From an uncultured Candidatus Melainabacteria bacterium (lineage in GTDB: Bacteria; Cyanobacteriota; Vampirovibrionia; Gastranaerophilales; Gastranaerophilaceae): a stretch of DNA of 64,000 bases. Shown in pieces: positions 42,086 through 50,106 of the stretch (position 1 is the stretch's first letter; each line of letters starts with the position of its first letter). Below the pieces are notes generated by a model. It searched no databases. It was not told the DNA's origin and was given only the letters and a program-made list of their open reading frames with translations. A program made the translations under genes and the position numbers. Location: contig CAKVIG010000012.1 of assembly GCA_934754515.1 (NCBI GenBank), positions 7,491-71,490 of the forward strand, given 5' to 3'.

Positions 42086-42823
42086 TTAGACTTCCTTAAA
42101 TACACCCAAAGGGAATTCAGGAATCATTTCTGTTCTAATTCTTTCATGAGCACCTTCCGGTGTCATATGCCAGTTTGTCGGACAAGAAGAAAGAATTTCT
42201 ACAAATCCGAAACCTTTACCTTCCAATTGAACTTGGAATGCTTTTTTAATAGCTTGTTTTGCTTGATTAATATGCGGAACAGAATCCAACGCAACACGAG
42301 CAGAAAATGCTGTTCCGTCGCATAAAGCAATATGTTCGGCTACCTTAATCGGATAACCGTAATAATCAGCATTTCTACCGGTCGGAGATGTTGTCGTAAC
42401 TTGTCCCATCATTGTTGTAGGTCCGAGCTGACCGCCCGTCATACCATAAGTTGTATTGTTTAAGCAAAACGCAGTAATCTTTTCACCTCTTAAAGCCGTA
42501 TGCATAGATTCAGCCAAACCGATTGATGCAAAGTCACCATCACCTGAATATGTGAAAACAACTTTATTAGGTCTTGCTCTCTTTACGCCTGTTGCAGAAG
42601 CTAAAGCTCTACCGTGCGGAGCTTCTACAGCATCAATATCAAGAAAATTATAAAGGAATACAGAGCATCCGACAGAAGTTGATGAAATAATATCTTCTCT
42701 AATTCCCAATTCATCTATAACTTCGCCGATAAGTCTGATTGCGATACCGTGGTCACATCCGGGGCAGAAAGTATACTTAAAATCTTTTTTGAATGATTTT
42801 GGAATACTAAATACTTGTTGCAT
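42086..42823 (-). CDS. korB: 2-oxoglutarate:ferredoxin oxidoreductase beta subunit
   Basis: KorB holds thiamine diphosphate. The 245-residue protein has CPGCDHGIAIRL near 18-29, the SGDGDFASIGLAE thiamine-binding GDG segment near 94-106 and NNTTYGMTGGQ near 122-132. It overlaps the end of korA by 17 bases, so translation is probably coupled. The enzyme couples oxidative decarboxylation to ferredoxin reduction, suited to anaerobes. Confidence 0.93.
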   Translation of the reverse strand: MQQVFSIPKSFKKDFKYTFCPGCDHGIAIRLIGEVIDELGIREDIISSTSVGCSVFLYNFLDIDAVEAPHGRALASATGVKRARPNKVVFTYSGDGDFASIGLAESMHTALRGEKITAFCLNNTTYGMTGGQLGPTTMMGQVTTTSPTGRNADYYGYPIKVAEHIALCDGTAFSARVALDSVPHINQAKQAIKKAFQVQLEGKGFGFVEILSSCPTNWHMTPEGAHERIRTEMIPEFPLGVFKEV

Positions 42824-43886
42824 ACTCTTTTCTCCCTTCTAAAATACCTTCAACGGAAGAAACGATTTCTTCAACGCTTAACCACTCACCGCAAGGTCTG
42901 TTAACCAAATCCACTTTAGATTGACCATTAACCGCATATTTAACATCCTTGAACATTTGTCCCATATTCATTTCCACAACAATAAAATCTTTTCCTTCTT
43001 TAGCCAATTCAGAAATTCTTTCTGCAGGGAACGGATTCAAAGTCACAGGTCTAAAACATCCTGCTTTAATACCTTTTTGTCTTAAGACGTTCATTGCAGC
43101 CTTGATGTTTCTTGTCATAGAACCAAATGCTGTCAAAATAACATCTGCATCTTCTGTATTAAATTCTTCAAATGTAGTTTCGTTTTCTCTGATTACATCA
43201 AACTTCTTATGCAAATCGTAAATGTGCTGAATTTGAGTCTTTTCATCAGGCGCACAAGAATAAATTGTTCTAGCTTCTCTTCCTTTTGCACCGGTTAAAG
43301 CCCAAGATGAAACATCAACTTCAGGATAAGGATACTCGCCAAAGCTTGCAGGTTCCATCATTTGCCCCAAAAGTCCATCAGCCAATAAAATTACAGGGTT
43401 TCTGTATTTTTGAGCTAAATAAAATGCTCTATACGTCAAATCTACGCATTCTTGAACGGTTGATGGTGCAAGCACAACGATTTTGTAATCACCGTTACCG
43501 CCTCCGTAAACAGCTTGGTTATAATCACCTTGAGCAGGATAGATATAGCCTAAACCAGGACCTGTTCTCATAACGTTTACAAGAACAACAGGCAACTCAT
43601 CGGACGCTGCATAAGATAAAGCTTCTTGCATCAAAGCGACAGCGCATGATGAAGATGAAGTCATAGCTTTAACACCTGTTGCTACCGCACCCATAACCAT
43701 ATTTATTGCGCCTAATTCACTTTCTGCACAAACATAGGCTCTGCCTAATTCTTGCATTTTACCGCTCAAATATTCGCCAATCTCAGTCTGCGGTGTAATC
43801 GGATAACCAAAATAGCATTGACATCCTGCATTAACTGCTGCTTGAGCAATTGCATAATTTCCTTTTATTAAAACTTTTTCTGTCAT
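42807..43886 (-). CDS. korA: 2-oxoglutarate:ferredoxin oxidoreductase alpha subunit
   Basis: The protein is 359 residues from the ATG at 43886, which has GGAG upstream; the frame is open to 43925. It contains the YFGYPITPQTEIGEYLS segment near 25-41, the SSSSCAVALMQEALSYA region and a CFRPVTLNPFP segment near 280, all typical of KorA/VorB-type subunits that pair with the thiamine subunit. The order korD-korA-korB on the minus strand is standard. Confidence 0.93.
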   Translation of the reverse strand: MTEKVLIKGNYAIAQAAVNAGCQCYFGYPITPQTEIGEYLSGKMQELGRAYVCAESELGAINMVMGAVATGVKAMTSSSSCAVALMQEALSYAASDELPVVLVNVMRTGPGLGYIYPAQGDYNQAVYGGGNGDYKIVVLAPSTVQECVDLTYRAFYLAQKYRNPVILLADGLLGQMMEPASFGEYPYPEVDVSSWALTGAKGREARTIYSCAPDEKTQIQHIYDLHKKFDVIRENETTFEEFNTEDADVILTAFGSMTRNIKAAMNVLRQKGIKAGCFRPVTLNPFPAERISELAKEGKDFIVVEMNMGQMFKDVKYAVNGQSKVDLVNRPCGEWLSVEEIVSSVEGILEGRKEYATSI

Positions 43887-43955
43887 TAAAATCTCCGCCT
43901 TAGCATGGAGCGAATAGAAAATCATGTCTGTTCACTCAACACTAATAACTATTCT

Positions 43956-44165
43956 CTACCTATATACTTCTGTTATTGCCATATCAGGACATCTTTTTGC
44001 GCACATAGCGCAACCTACACATTCACCTTTCGGGTCATCGAATTCAACCATGTAATCTCCAAGACGATTGGTTTTGCTGCTTTTTTTAATAAGTCCTTTC
44101 GGGCAAGTTGTTGTGCAAATGTAACAAGACTTGCAACGACTGTTATCTATAACTATCTTTCCCAT
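43956..44165 (-). CDS. korD: 2x4Fe-4S ferredoxin-like delta subunit
   Basis: This 69-residue protein has two CX2CX2CX3C motifs (CKSCYICTTTCPKG and CVGCAMCAKRCPD), each for one 4Fe-4S cluster. It passes electrons from KorB to free ferredoxin. The ATG at 44165 has GGAG five bases upstream and gives the normal N-terminus; the ATG at 44183 would begin five bases after a TATAAT and is less likely. It is the first gene of the kor run. Confidence 0.9.
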   Translation of the reverse strand: MGKIVIDNSRCKSCYICTTTCPKGLIKKSSKTNRLGDYMVEFDDPKGECVGCAMCAKRCPDMAITEVYR

Positions 44166-44290
44166 CTTAACTCCTACCTTCATGGAAAATTATAGCACTA
44201 ACGCGTTTTTTGGACCTCTATTGTAACGATTTGTAAATCTTTAAACCAAAAAGCGTTATTAAATTTTGAATTGTGGAATTAAAAAAATAT

Positions 44291-44306
44291 GAGATGCAAG
44301 GATGCA
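44291..44306 (+). promoter_or_regulatory. Small hairpin in flagellin leader
   Basis: gatgcaaggatgcatc can form a 6-bp stem in the 5' leader, 31 bases before the flagellin ATG. A regulatory role is only possible. Confidence 0.3.
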
Positions 44307-44337
44307 TCATGTAGGACAAGCCAGAAAGGAGTATAAC

Positions 44338-45192
44338 ATGGCACTAACAATTAACACAAACCTATCATCAATGATTGTTCAATCAAACTTGAGCAAAGCA
44401 ACATCTTCGTTGAACAATGCGATTGAAAGAATGACAACAGGTTACAAAATTAACCACGCATCAGACAACGCAGCAGGTTATTCTATCGCAAGAAATTGGG
44501 AAACTCAATTAGGTTCATTGGATGTAGCAGCAGACAACGCAGCAACAGGTGCGGATATGATGACAACACTAGAAGATACCTACTCTCTAGTTTCATCACA
44601 CTTACAACGTGTAAGAGATTTGACAGAACAAGCAGCAAACGGAACTTACGGTTCTGACTCATTAAAAGCAATTCAATCAGAAATCACAGCAAGACTTGAT
44701 GAAGTTGACCGTATCGCAGCAAACTGTGAATTTAACGGTTTGAAAATGATGGACGGTTCAATGGGCGATATTAATCTTCAAGTTGGTTTATACAGTTCAG
44801 CAGATAGCCAAATTACACTAGACGCTTCATTATTTGAAAAAGGTGATATCAAATCATTGTTTGGAGAAGAAAAAACTGATGTTGCAGAAAAATGCGCAGG
44901 TTTAAAGAAAGGCACAGCTGCAAGCTCTATGCTTGATAAGATTGATGAAGTTATTAACGAAATTTCTGGTCGTGTAACTACATTAGGTGCAGCACAAAAC
45001 AGAATTGAATCAGCTGTTGAATCAATTGGCGTTCAAACTGAAAACATCACATCTTCATTATCAACATTGAGAGATGCGGATGTTGCAGAAGAATCTTCAA
45101 ATTATATCAAGGCTCAAATTCTTCAACAAGCTTCAGCAACATTGTTGGCAACTGCAAACCAAACCCCAAGTATAGCATTAAATTTACTATAA
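44338..45192 (+). CDS. Flagellin
   Basis: The 284-residue protein has the conserved flagellin ends: an N-terminal D0/D1 region (1-150, with INTNLSSMIVQSNLSKA, SDNAAGYSIARN and LQRVRDLTEQAANGTY) and a C-terminal D1/D0 region (about 190-284, ending SIALNLL). The variable outer D2/D3 domains are almost absent, so the filament would be thin. The ATG at 44338 has AGAAAGGAG at good distance, whereas the longer frame from 44302 lacks a site. No other flagellar gene is within the window. A strong terminator follows. Confidence 0.93.
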   Translation: MALTINTNLSSMIVQSNLSKATSSLNNAIERMTTGYKINHASDNAAGYSIARNWETQLGSLDVAADNAATGADMMTTLEDTYSLVSSHLQRVRDLTEQAANGTYGSDSLKAIQSEITARLDEVDRIAANCEFNGLKMMDGSMGDINLQVGLYSSADSQITLDASLFEKGDIKSLFGEEKTDVAEKCAGLKKGTAASSMLDKIDEVINEISGRVTTLGAAQNRIESAVESIGVQTENITSSLSTLRDADVAEESSNYIKAQILQQASATLLATANQTPSIALNLL

Positions 45193-45218
45193 TTTTGAGG
45201 GATATATTTACCCTATTA

Positions 45219-45250
45219 GAAGCAAGGACTTTAAAGTCCTTGCTTTTTCG
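45219..45250. terminator. Bidirectional terminator, flagellin / galE
   Basis: The stem agcaaggact / agtccttgct with a T-run serves the convergent flagellin and galE genes. Confidence 0.85.
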
Positions 45251-45254
45251 TAAT

Positions 45255-46232
45255 TTATTGACCTACTTTTTCCCATTCATAAGCAGATTTGATACAATCT
45301 GTCAAATCATGTTGAGGAACCCAGCCTAACACTTCTTTTGCCTTTTTGTTATCAGCAACCAATATTGCAGGGTCTCCACCACGTCTTGGGCAAATTTCAA
45401 GCGGGATTGACGCACCTTTAACTTCTTCACAAGCAGTAAATACTTCTTTTACGCTGTTACCTTCTGTTGTTCCCAAGTTAAAGAAATTAGTTTCACCGCC
45501 ATTATTCAGATATTCGAGAGCCTTAATATGCGCTTGCGCCAAGTCTTCTACGTTAATATAATCCCTTACGCAAGTTCCGTCTTTAGTGTCATAATCTGTT
45601 CCAAACATTTTGAACACTTTATCTTCTTTAGCCTTCAATACATTCGGAATCAAATGTGTTTCAGGCTCATGCCATTCACCGATTCTGGCTTGAAAATCTG
45701 CTCCTGCTACATTAAAGTATCTCAATCTTACTGATTTTAAACCATACGCTTTATCATAATCATCCATTATTTTTTCAACCATTAATTTTGAATTTCCGTA
45801 AGGATTAATAGGCTGCTGCGGATGTTTTTCATCAATCGGAGTATAAACAGGTTCGCCATAAGTAGCAGCAGTAGATGAAAATACAATTTTTTTAACTCCG
45901 AATTCAAGCATTGCGTTTAGTAAATTTAAAGTTCCGTAAACATTATTGTAATAATATTTTTGAGGATTTTTAACGCTTTCGGCTACTTGCGAATACGCTG
46001 CAAAATGCACTACAGAGTCAATTTTATTAACTAAAAATACGCCTCTGATTTCATCTAAGTTTTTCAGATTACCTTTAACAAATTTTAGATTGCCGTATTT
46101 TTTCAAAGTTTCGATTGTTTCGGCATGCCCAAGCTCTAAACTGTCAAAAACAATTACATCTTCGCCTTTTTCTAACAATGCCATAACTAAATGACTTCCA
46201 ATATATCCGGCTCCGCCTGTTACTAAAATCAT
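45255..46232 (-). CDS. galE: UDP-glucose 4-epimerase
   Basis: GalE interconverts UDP-glucose and UDP-galactose for surface glycans. The 325-residue short-chain dehydrogenase-like enzyme has the NAD loop VTGGAGYIGSH at 3-13, SSTAATYGEPVYTP near 120 and the catalytic YGNSK near 146-150. It overlaps the end of recF by four bases (ATGA), an unusual pairing, so the two are co-transcribed and translationally coupled. It lies near but not within the glycosyltransferase island. Confidence 0.93.
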   Translation of the reverse strand: MILVTGGAGYIGSHLVMALLEKGEDVIVFDSLELGHAETIETLKKYGNLKFVKGNLKNLDEIRGVFLVNKIDSVVHFAAYSQVAESVKNPQKYYYNNVYGTLNLLNAMLEFGVKKIVFSSTAATYGEPVYTPIDEKHPQQPINPYGNSKLMVEKIMDDYDKAYGLKSVRLRYFNVAGADFQARIGEWHEPETHLIPNVLKAKEDKVFKMFGTDYDTKDGTCVRDYINVEDLAQAHIKALEYLNNGGETNFFNLGTTEGNSVKEVFTACEEVKGASIPLEICPRRGGDPAILVADNKKAKEVLGWVPQHDLTDCIKSAYEWEKVGQ

Positions 46233-47308
46233 ACGATTTTACCTCCATCTACTTTATAAATTATAACATCCTTCAAGAATTCTTCTTCAAACAAAATAGT
46301 ATCAACAGATGTGATAATTGTTTGAGTATCTTTTTCTATTGATTTTAAAAGATAATTCTGTCTTACTTCATCCAATTCTGCCAAAACATCATCCAACAAA
46401 AGAATCGGAGAAAATCCTGTCTTTTCTCGGATGATTTCTAATTCAGAAAGCTTCAATGATAAAACTAATGTTCTTTGCTGCCCTTGAGAAGCAAATTTTG
46501 TTGCATCCAAGTCATTTATCGTAAATTGAATATCATCCCTATGAGGTCCGACGCATGACTGTTTACGAGCAAATTCTTCTCTACGTCTTTCTTGCAATTC
46601 TTGTTTTAAGTGTTCACATATATCTTCTATTTCATCACATGGACAAGTGTAATTCAAGCCAAAATCCTCTGTATCACTAATGATTTTGTGTTTTAAAGAT
46701 GCGATTTTTTGGATTTCTCTTAAGAATTTTTTACGCAGAAATATAATATTTGCACCAGTTATAACCATTTGTTCGTTATAAATATCATACAAAGCTTCGT
46801 CTACAAATTCGTTTTTCAAAAGATTGTTTTTTTGAATGCGAATTTTATCATATTTTGAAAGTCTTTCATCATAGGCAGGATAAATTTGAGAAATTGCTCT
46901 ATCCAGCCAATCACGTCTATCTTGGGGGGTTCCTCTTAAAAGAAGAAGGTCTTTTGTAGAAAATAAAACCGTTTTTACTACGGATTTAAAATCCTTGACG
47001 CGCGATTTAACTTTATTTATTTTGATTTCGCGTTTTTTTTCTGAATCATAAGAAAAATCCAGTTCAATATCTGTGCTGTTCTTTTCTACTTCTGCACTTA
47101 TTTCAAACTTTTCTTCACCAAATTTAATTAAATCAGAAACTGTCGAAGTTCTAGGACTTTTTAAATCAGAAAGAAAATAAATGCTTTCAAGAATATTGGT
47201 TTTTCCTTGAGCATTTTTGCCGATAATGAGTGTTTTCATGCTTGGAAAAGTCAGCTCAACATCTCGTAAATTTCTATAATTTTTCAGCCCTAATCTTTTT
47301 ATCCTCAT
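46229..47308 (-). CDS. recF: DNA replication and repair protein RecF
   Basis: RecF loads RecA at gaps through RecFOR. The 359-residue SMC-like ATPase has Walker A IGKNAQGKTN at about 29-38, a signature region SQGQQRTLVLSLK near 285-297 and Walker B ILLLDDVLAELDE near 318-330. No dnaA, dnaN or gyrB is beside it, unlike many genomes. The ATG lies seven bases after TGCTATACT with no SD, so it is predicted leaderless. Confidence 0.95.
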   Translation of the reverse strand: MRIKRLGLKNYRNLRDVELTFPSMKTLIIGKNAQGKTNILESIYFLSDLKSPRTSTVSDLIKFGEEKFEISAEVEKNSTDIELDFSYDSEKKREIKINKVKSRVKDFKSVVKTVLFSTKDLLLLRGTPQDRRDWLDRAISQIYPAYDERLSKYDKIRIQKNNLLKNEFVDEALYDIYNEQMVITGANIIFLRKKFLREIQKIASLKHKIISDTEDFGLNYTCPCDEIEDICEHLKQELQERRREEFARKQSCVGPHRDDIQFTINDLDATKFASQGQQRTLVLSLKLSELEIIREKTGFSPILLLDDVLAELDEVRQNYLLKSIEKDTQTIITSVDTILFEEEFLKDVIIYKVDGGKIV

Positions 47309-47324
47309 GAATATAAGTATAGCA
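47309..47324 (-). promoter_or_regulatory. Extended -10 promoter, leaderless recF-galE
   Basis: TGC plus TATACT (47321-47316, minus strand) is followed by seven bases and the recF ATG. Confidence 0.55.
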
Positions 47325-47459
47325 CAGTTGTATTTTTAAGCGTATAAATTAGCAGAAAGTAGTAGCCTGACTAATTAATGAAAAAACTGAAATGAGCTTT
47401 AAAATATCAATACAACATAGGAAAAACAAGTTTTATTATATATTTTATAGGAGAAATTT

Positions 47460-47786
47460 ATGAAAAAGATTTTTATATTGTCATCCATTCTAATCGTCAG
47501 TGTGTTTTTACCGAGTTTTGCAATGTGTCCTGTAGACGAAGGTGCAACGGTTTGTTCTGTTCCGGGTTTTAGAGAAAAAGTTTCACCGATTTACAACCCA
47601 AATAGTCAGATAAAAGAATTTTCCGGTTCACCGGAAGCCAGACTCACACCTTTAAACAGGAGTGATATAAGAAATGAAGCCAATAGTTTCGCTCCGTCCG
47701 AGAATAATTTCAATTACAATTCAAGCTGTCAATTTGGAGTGTGTTTGCAAAACAGAGATACGCCATTATTCCAGAAAGCCCAGTAA
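47460..47786 (+). CDS. Small secreted protein of unknown function
   Basis: The 108-residue protein has a signal peptide (about 1-21, ILSSILIVSVFLPSFA) and a mature part rich in Ser, Asn and Pro, with cysteines at about 23, 32, 93 and 97 that could form disulfides. No family is recognised. AGGAG lies before the ATG, and a terminator follows directly. Confidence 0.6.
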   Translation: MKKIFILSSILIVSVFLPSFAMCPVDEGATVCSVPGFREKVSPIYNPNSQIKEFSGSPEARLTPLNRSDIRNEANSFAPSENNFNYNSSCQFGVCLQNRDTPLFQKAQ

Positions 47787-47804
47787 AAGGGCTTTCTTTT
47801 TTTA
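47773..47804 (+). terminator. Intrinsic terminator
   Basis: The stem agaaagccc / gggctttct with a T-run of seven lies at the 3' end of the small secreted gene; it overlaps the stop codon. Confidence 0.8.
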
Positions 47805-47893
47805 TAAATTTATTAAATATAGAGCGATTTTTTTGTTTTTATGCTAAAATATCTTTGACCCAATAAGAAGAATATTTCATACGAATTAATTAT

Positions 47894-47921
47894 TTGTGAA
47901 ATTGTTTATATAATGTATAAT
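47894..47921 (+). promoter_or_regulatory. Sigma-70-type promoter of clpP
   Basis: TTGTGA (47894-47899) and TATAAT (47916-47921) are 16 bases apart; the leader before the clpP ATG is about 36 bases and has AAGGA. Confidence 0.6.
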
Positions 47922-47963
47922 GTTATTGTCACTTTTATACATAATAAGAAAGGAAAATAAGAA

Positions 47964-48551
47964 ATGAGTTTTGTACCTGTAGTAATTGAACAATCTAGCA
48001 GAGGAGAACGTTCTTTTGATATCTTCTCAAGATTGTTAAGAGAAAGAATTATCTTCTTAGGAACTCCTGTTGATGATATGGTTGCAAACCTAATCGTTGC
48101 ACAGCTTCTTTTGTTAGATAGTGAAAACCCTGAAAAAGATATTATGTTATATATCAACTCTCCGGGAGGTAGCGTAACTGCAGGTTTAGCAATTTATGAC
48201 ACTATGCAACACATTAGAGCTGATGTTCAAACAATTTGTTTAGGTCAAGCAGCTTCTATGGGAGCATTCCTATTATGCTCAGGTGCTAAAGGCAAGAGAA
48301 TGGCTCTTCCACACTCTAGAGTTCTTATTCACCAACCTTTAGGCGGTGCTCAAGGTCAAGCAACTGATATCGAAATTCAAGCACAAGAAATTTTGAGAAT
48401 TAAGAAGACTTTGAACGAAATTATGGCTTCAAATACAGGTCAATCTATCAAGAAAATTGAAAAAGATACTGACCGTGACTATATCATGACTCCTCAAGAA
48501 GCTCTTGAGTACGGTATGATTGATAAAGTTATCACAAAAGACGCTATGTAA
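47964..48551 (+). CDS. clpP: ATP-dependent Clp protease proteolytic subunit
   Basis: ClpP forms the barrel-shaped serine protease fed by ClpX or ClpA. The 195-residue protein has INSPGGSVTAG near 70-80, the nucleophile Ser near 97 in GQAASMGAFLL and His near 122 in RVLIHQPLGG. It is followed by clpX 150 bases downstream, with a dispersed repeat between, so an operon is likely. A good promoter lies upstream. Confidence 0.96.
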   Translation: MSFVPVVIEQSSRGERSFDIFSRLLRERIIFLGTPVDDMVANLIVAQLLLLDSENPEKDIMLYINSPGGSVTAGLAIYDTMQHIRADVQTICLGQAASMGAFLLCSGAKGKRMALPHSRVLIHQPLGGAQGQATDIEIQAQEILRIKKTLNEIMASNTGQSIKKIEKDTDRDYIMTPQEALEYGMIDKVITKDAM

Positions 48552-48561
48552 TAAATTGAAG

Positions 48562-48663
48562 TCACCCTCTCCTTGGGAGAGGGTAGAATTTCTTAGCAAG
48601 TGTAAGCGAGCTTAGAAATTCGGGTGAGGGGTTCACTTAAAGTAGGTTGAACATACTTGCCCA
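48562..48663. repeat. CTCTCC palindrome with nested hairpin, between clpP and clpX
   Basis: caccctctccttgggagagg starts the element and gggtgagg ends it; between them an extra palindrome (gaatttcttagc against its partner gcttagaaattc) is inserted. A gttgaacatacttgcccaac hairpin follows at 48641-48663. Confidence 0.65.
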
Positions 48664-48701
48664 ACAACCAAAATCCAAACAGTCAACAAACAGGAGAAAT
48701 T

Positions 48702-50033
48702 ATGTCATCTAATGATAGGTTAAAATGTTCATTTTGCGGTAAAACGCAGGATCAGGTAAAAAAATTAATTGCAGGCCCTGATGTATTCATTTGTGATGAA
48801 TGTGTAGAGTTATGCAACGAAATTTTAGATGAAGAATTTTTTGAACAGAAAGAAAAAACAGGCGATAAGGCAGAAAAGAAAACAGAAGATGTTGAAGACA
48901 AGCCGATTCCAAAGCCTCATGAAATTAAAGAATACTTGGATCAACATATTGTCGGACAAGATGATGCGAAAAAAGTTCTTTCTGTGGCTGTTTACAACCA
49001 CTACAAACGTTTAAAGCACAATCAAAAATCTGATACAAATGGTGTTGAAATCCAAAAATCAAACATTTTGCTTGTTGGTCCAACCGGTAGCGGTAAAACA
49101 TTATTAGCTCAAACTTTAGCAAAAATGCTTGACGTGCCGTTTGCCGTAGCTGACGCGACAACATTAACAGAAGCAGGTTATGTTGGCGATGATGTTGAAA
49201 ATATTCTTTTAAGATTATACCAAAATGCCGATTACGATGCTAAAAAAGCAGAAAAAGGCATTATTTATATTGACGAAATCGACAAAATAGCAAGAAAGTC
49301 TGAAAATACTTCTATCACGAGAGATGTTTCAGGTGAAGGCGTTCAACAAGCTTTATTGAAACTTATTGAAGGTACTTTATCAAATGTTCCTCCTCAAGGC
49401 GGAAGAAAACATCCACAACAAGAAATGATTCAGATAGATACAAGCAACATCTTGTTTATTGTTGGTGGTGCATTCGTTGATTTGGATAAAATCATTGAAC
49501 ACCGTGTTAAAGACGGCACATCAATCGGTTTTGGGAATTCTGCACCAACTCAAGCTGAAAAAGAACAAGCTGCTGCTAAAATTCTTAAGAAATTACAACC
49601 GGAAGATTTACTTAAATTCGGTTTAATTCCTGAATTTATCGGTCGTATCCCTGTTTATGCAGTTCTTGATGCATTGGATGAAAAAACATTGAAGATGATT
49701 TTAACAGAACCTAAGAATGCTGTATTGAAACAATACAAATGCTTAATGGAAATGGATGGCGTTGATTTAGAATTTGAACCTGAAGCTATTGATTTGATTG
49801 CTAAAAAAGCAATTAAGCGTAAAACAGGTGCAAGAGCTCTTCGCTCAATTGTAGAAGAATTGATGCTTGATGTTATGTATGATATTCCTACAAAACACGA
49901 TATTACTAAGTTTGTTGTTACTAAAGATATGGTGGAAAAGCAGGATGAGATTGATAACACAGCTGAGTTAATTCATTTACCGCAAAGCAATGCATCCAGC
50001 AATTCTGAAAAAACAAGAGCTGAGATTGCTTAA
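48702..50033 (+). CDS. clpX: ATP-dependent protease ATPase subunit ClpX
   Basis: ClpX unfolds tagged proteins and threads them into ClpP. From the ATG at 48702, which has GGAG upstream, it is 443 residues. A zinc finger with CSFCGK and CDECVELC (about 8-36) is followed by Walker A GPTGSGKT near 126-133, Walker B IIYIDEIDK near 192-200 and RIPVYAVLD in the C-terminal domain. The longer frame from TTG 48657 lies inside the repeat and is not used. It completes the clpP-clpX operon. Confidence 0.96.
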   Translation: MSSNDRLKCSFCGKTQDQVKKLIAGPDVFICDECVELCNEILDEEFFEQKEKTGDKAEKKTEDVEDKPIPKPHEIKEYLDQHIVGQDDAKKVLSVAVYNHYKRLKHNQKSDTNGVEIQKSNILLVGPTGSGKTLLAQTLAKMLDVPFAVADATTLTEAGYVGDDVENILLRLYQNADYDAKKAEKGIIYIDEIDKIARKSENTSITRDVSGEGVQQALLKLIEGTLSNVPPQGGRKHPQQEMIQIDTSNILFIVGGAFVDLDKIIEHRVKDGTSIGFGNSAPTQAEKEQAAAKILKKLQPEDLLKFGLIPEFIGRIPVYAVLDALDEKTLKMILTEPKNAVLKQYKCLMEMDGVDLEFEPEAIDLIAKKAIKRKTGARALRSIVEELMLDVMYDIPTKHDITKFVVTKDMVEKQDEIDNTAELIHLPQSNASSNSEKTRAEIA

Positions 50034-50049
50034 GAAAATAAATAAACTT

Positions 50050-50095
50050 AAAAACAAAAGACCGATGAAAGAATTCATCGGTCTTTTGTTTTTAC
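50050..50095. terminator. Bidirectional terminator, clpX / gatA
   Basis: The stem aaaagaccgatga / tcatcggtctttt with a 7-base loop has A and T runs for both convergent genes. Confidence 0.85.
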
Positions 50096-50106
50096 TTGTT
50101 TTATAA

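Noticed and set aside
43956..44183. korD starting leaderless at 44183
   Set aside because: A TATAAT does lie five bases before that ATG, but the ATG at 44165 has GGAG and gives the family's normal N-terminus.
44220..44290. A sigma-28 promoter for flagellin
   Set aside because: A TAAA followed 15 bases later by GCG can be placed, but the second half does not match GCCGATAA, so no call was made.
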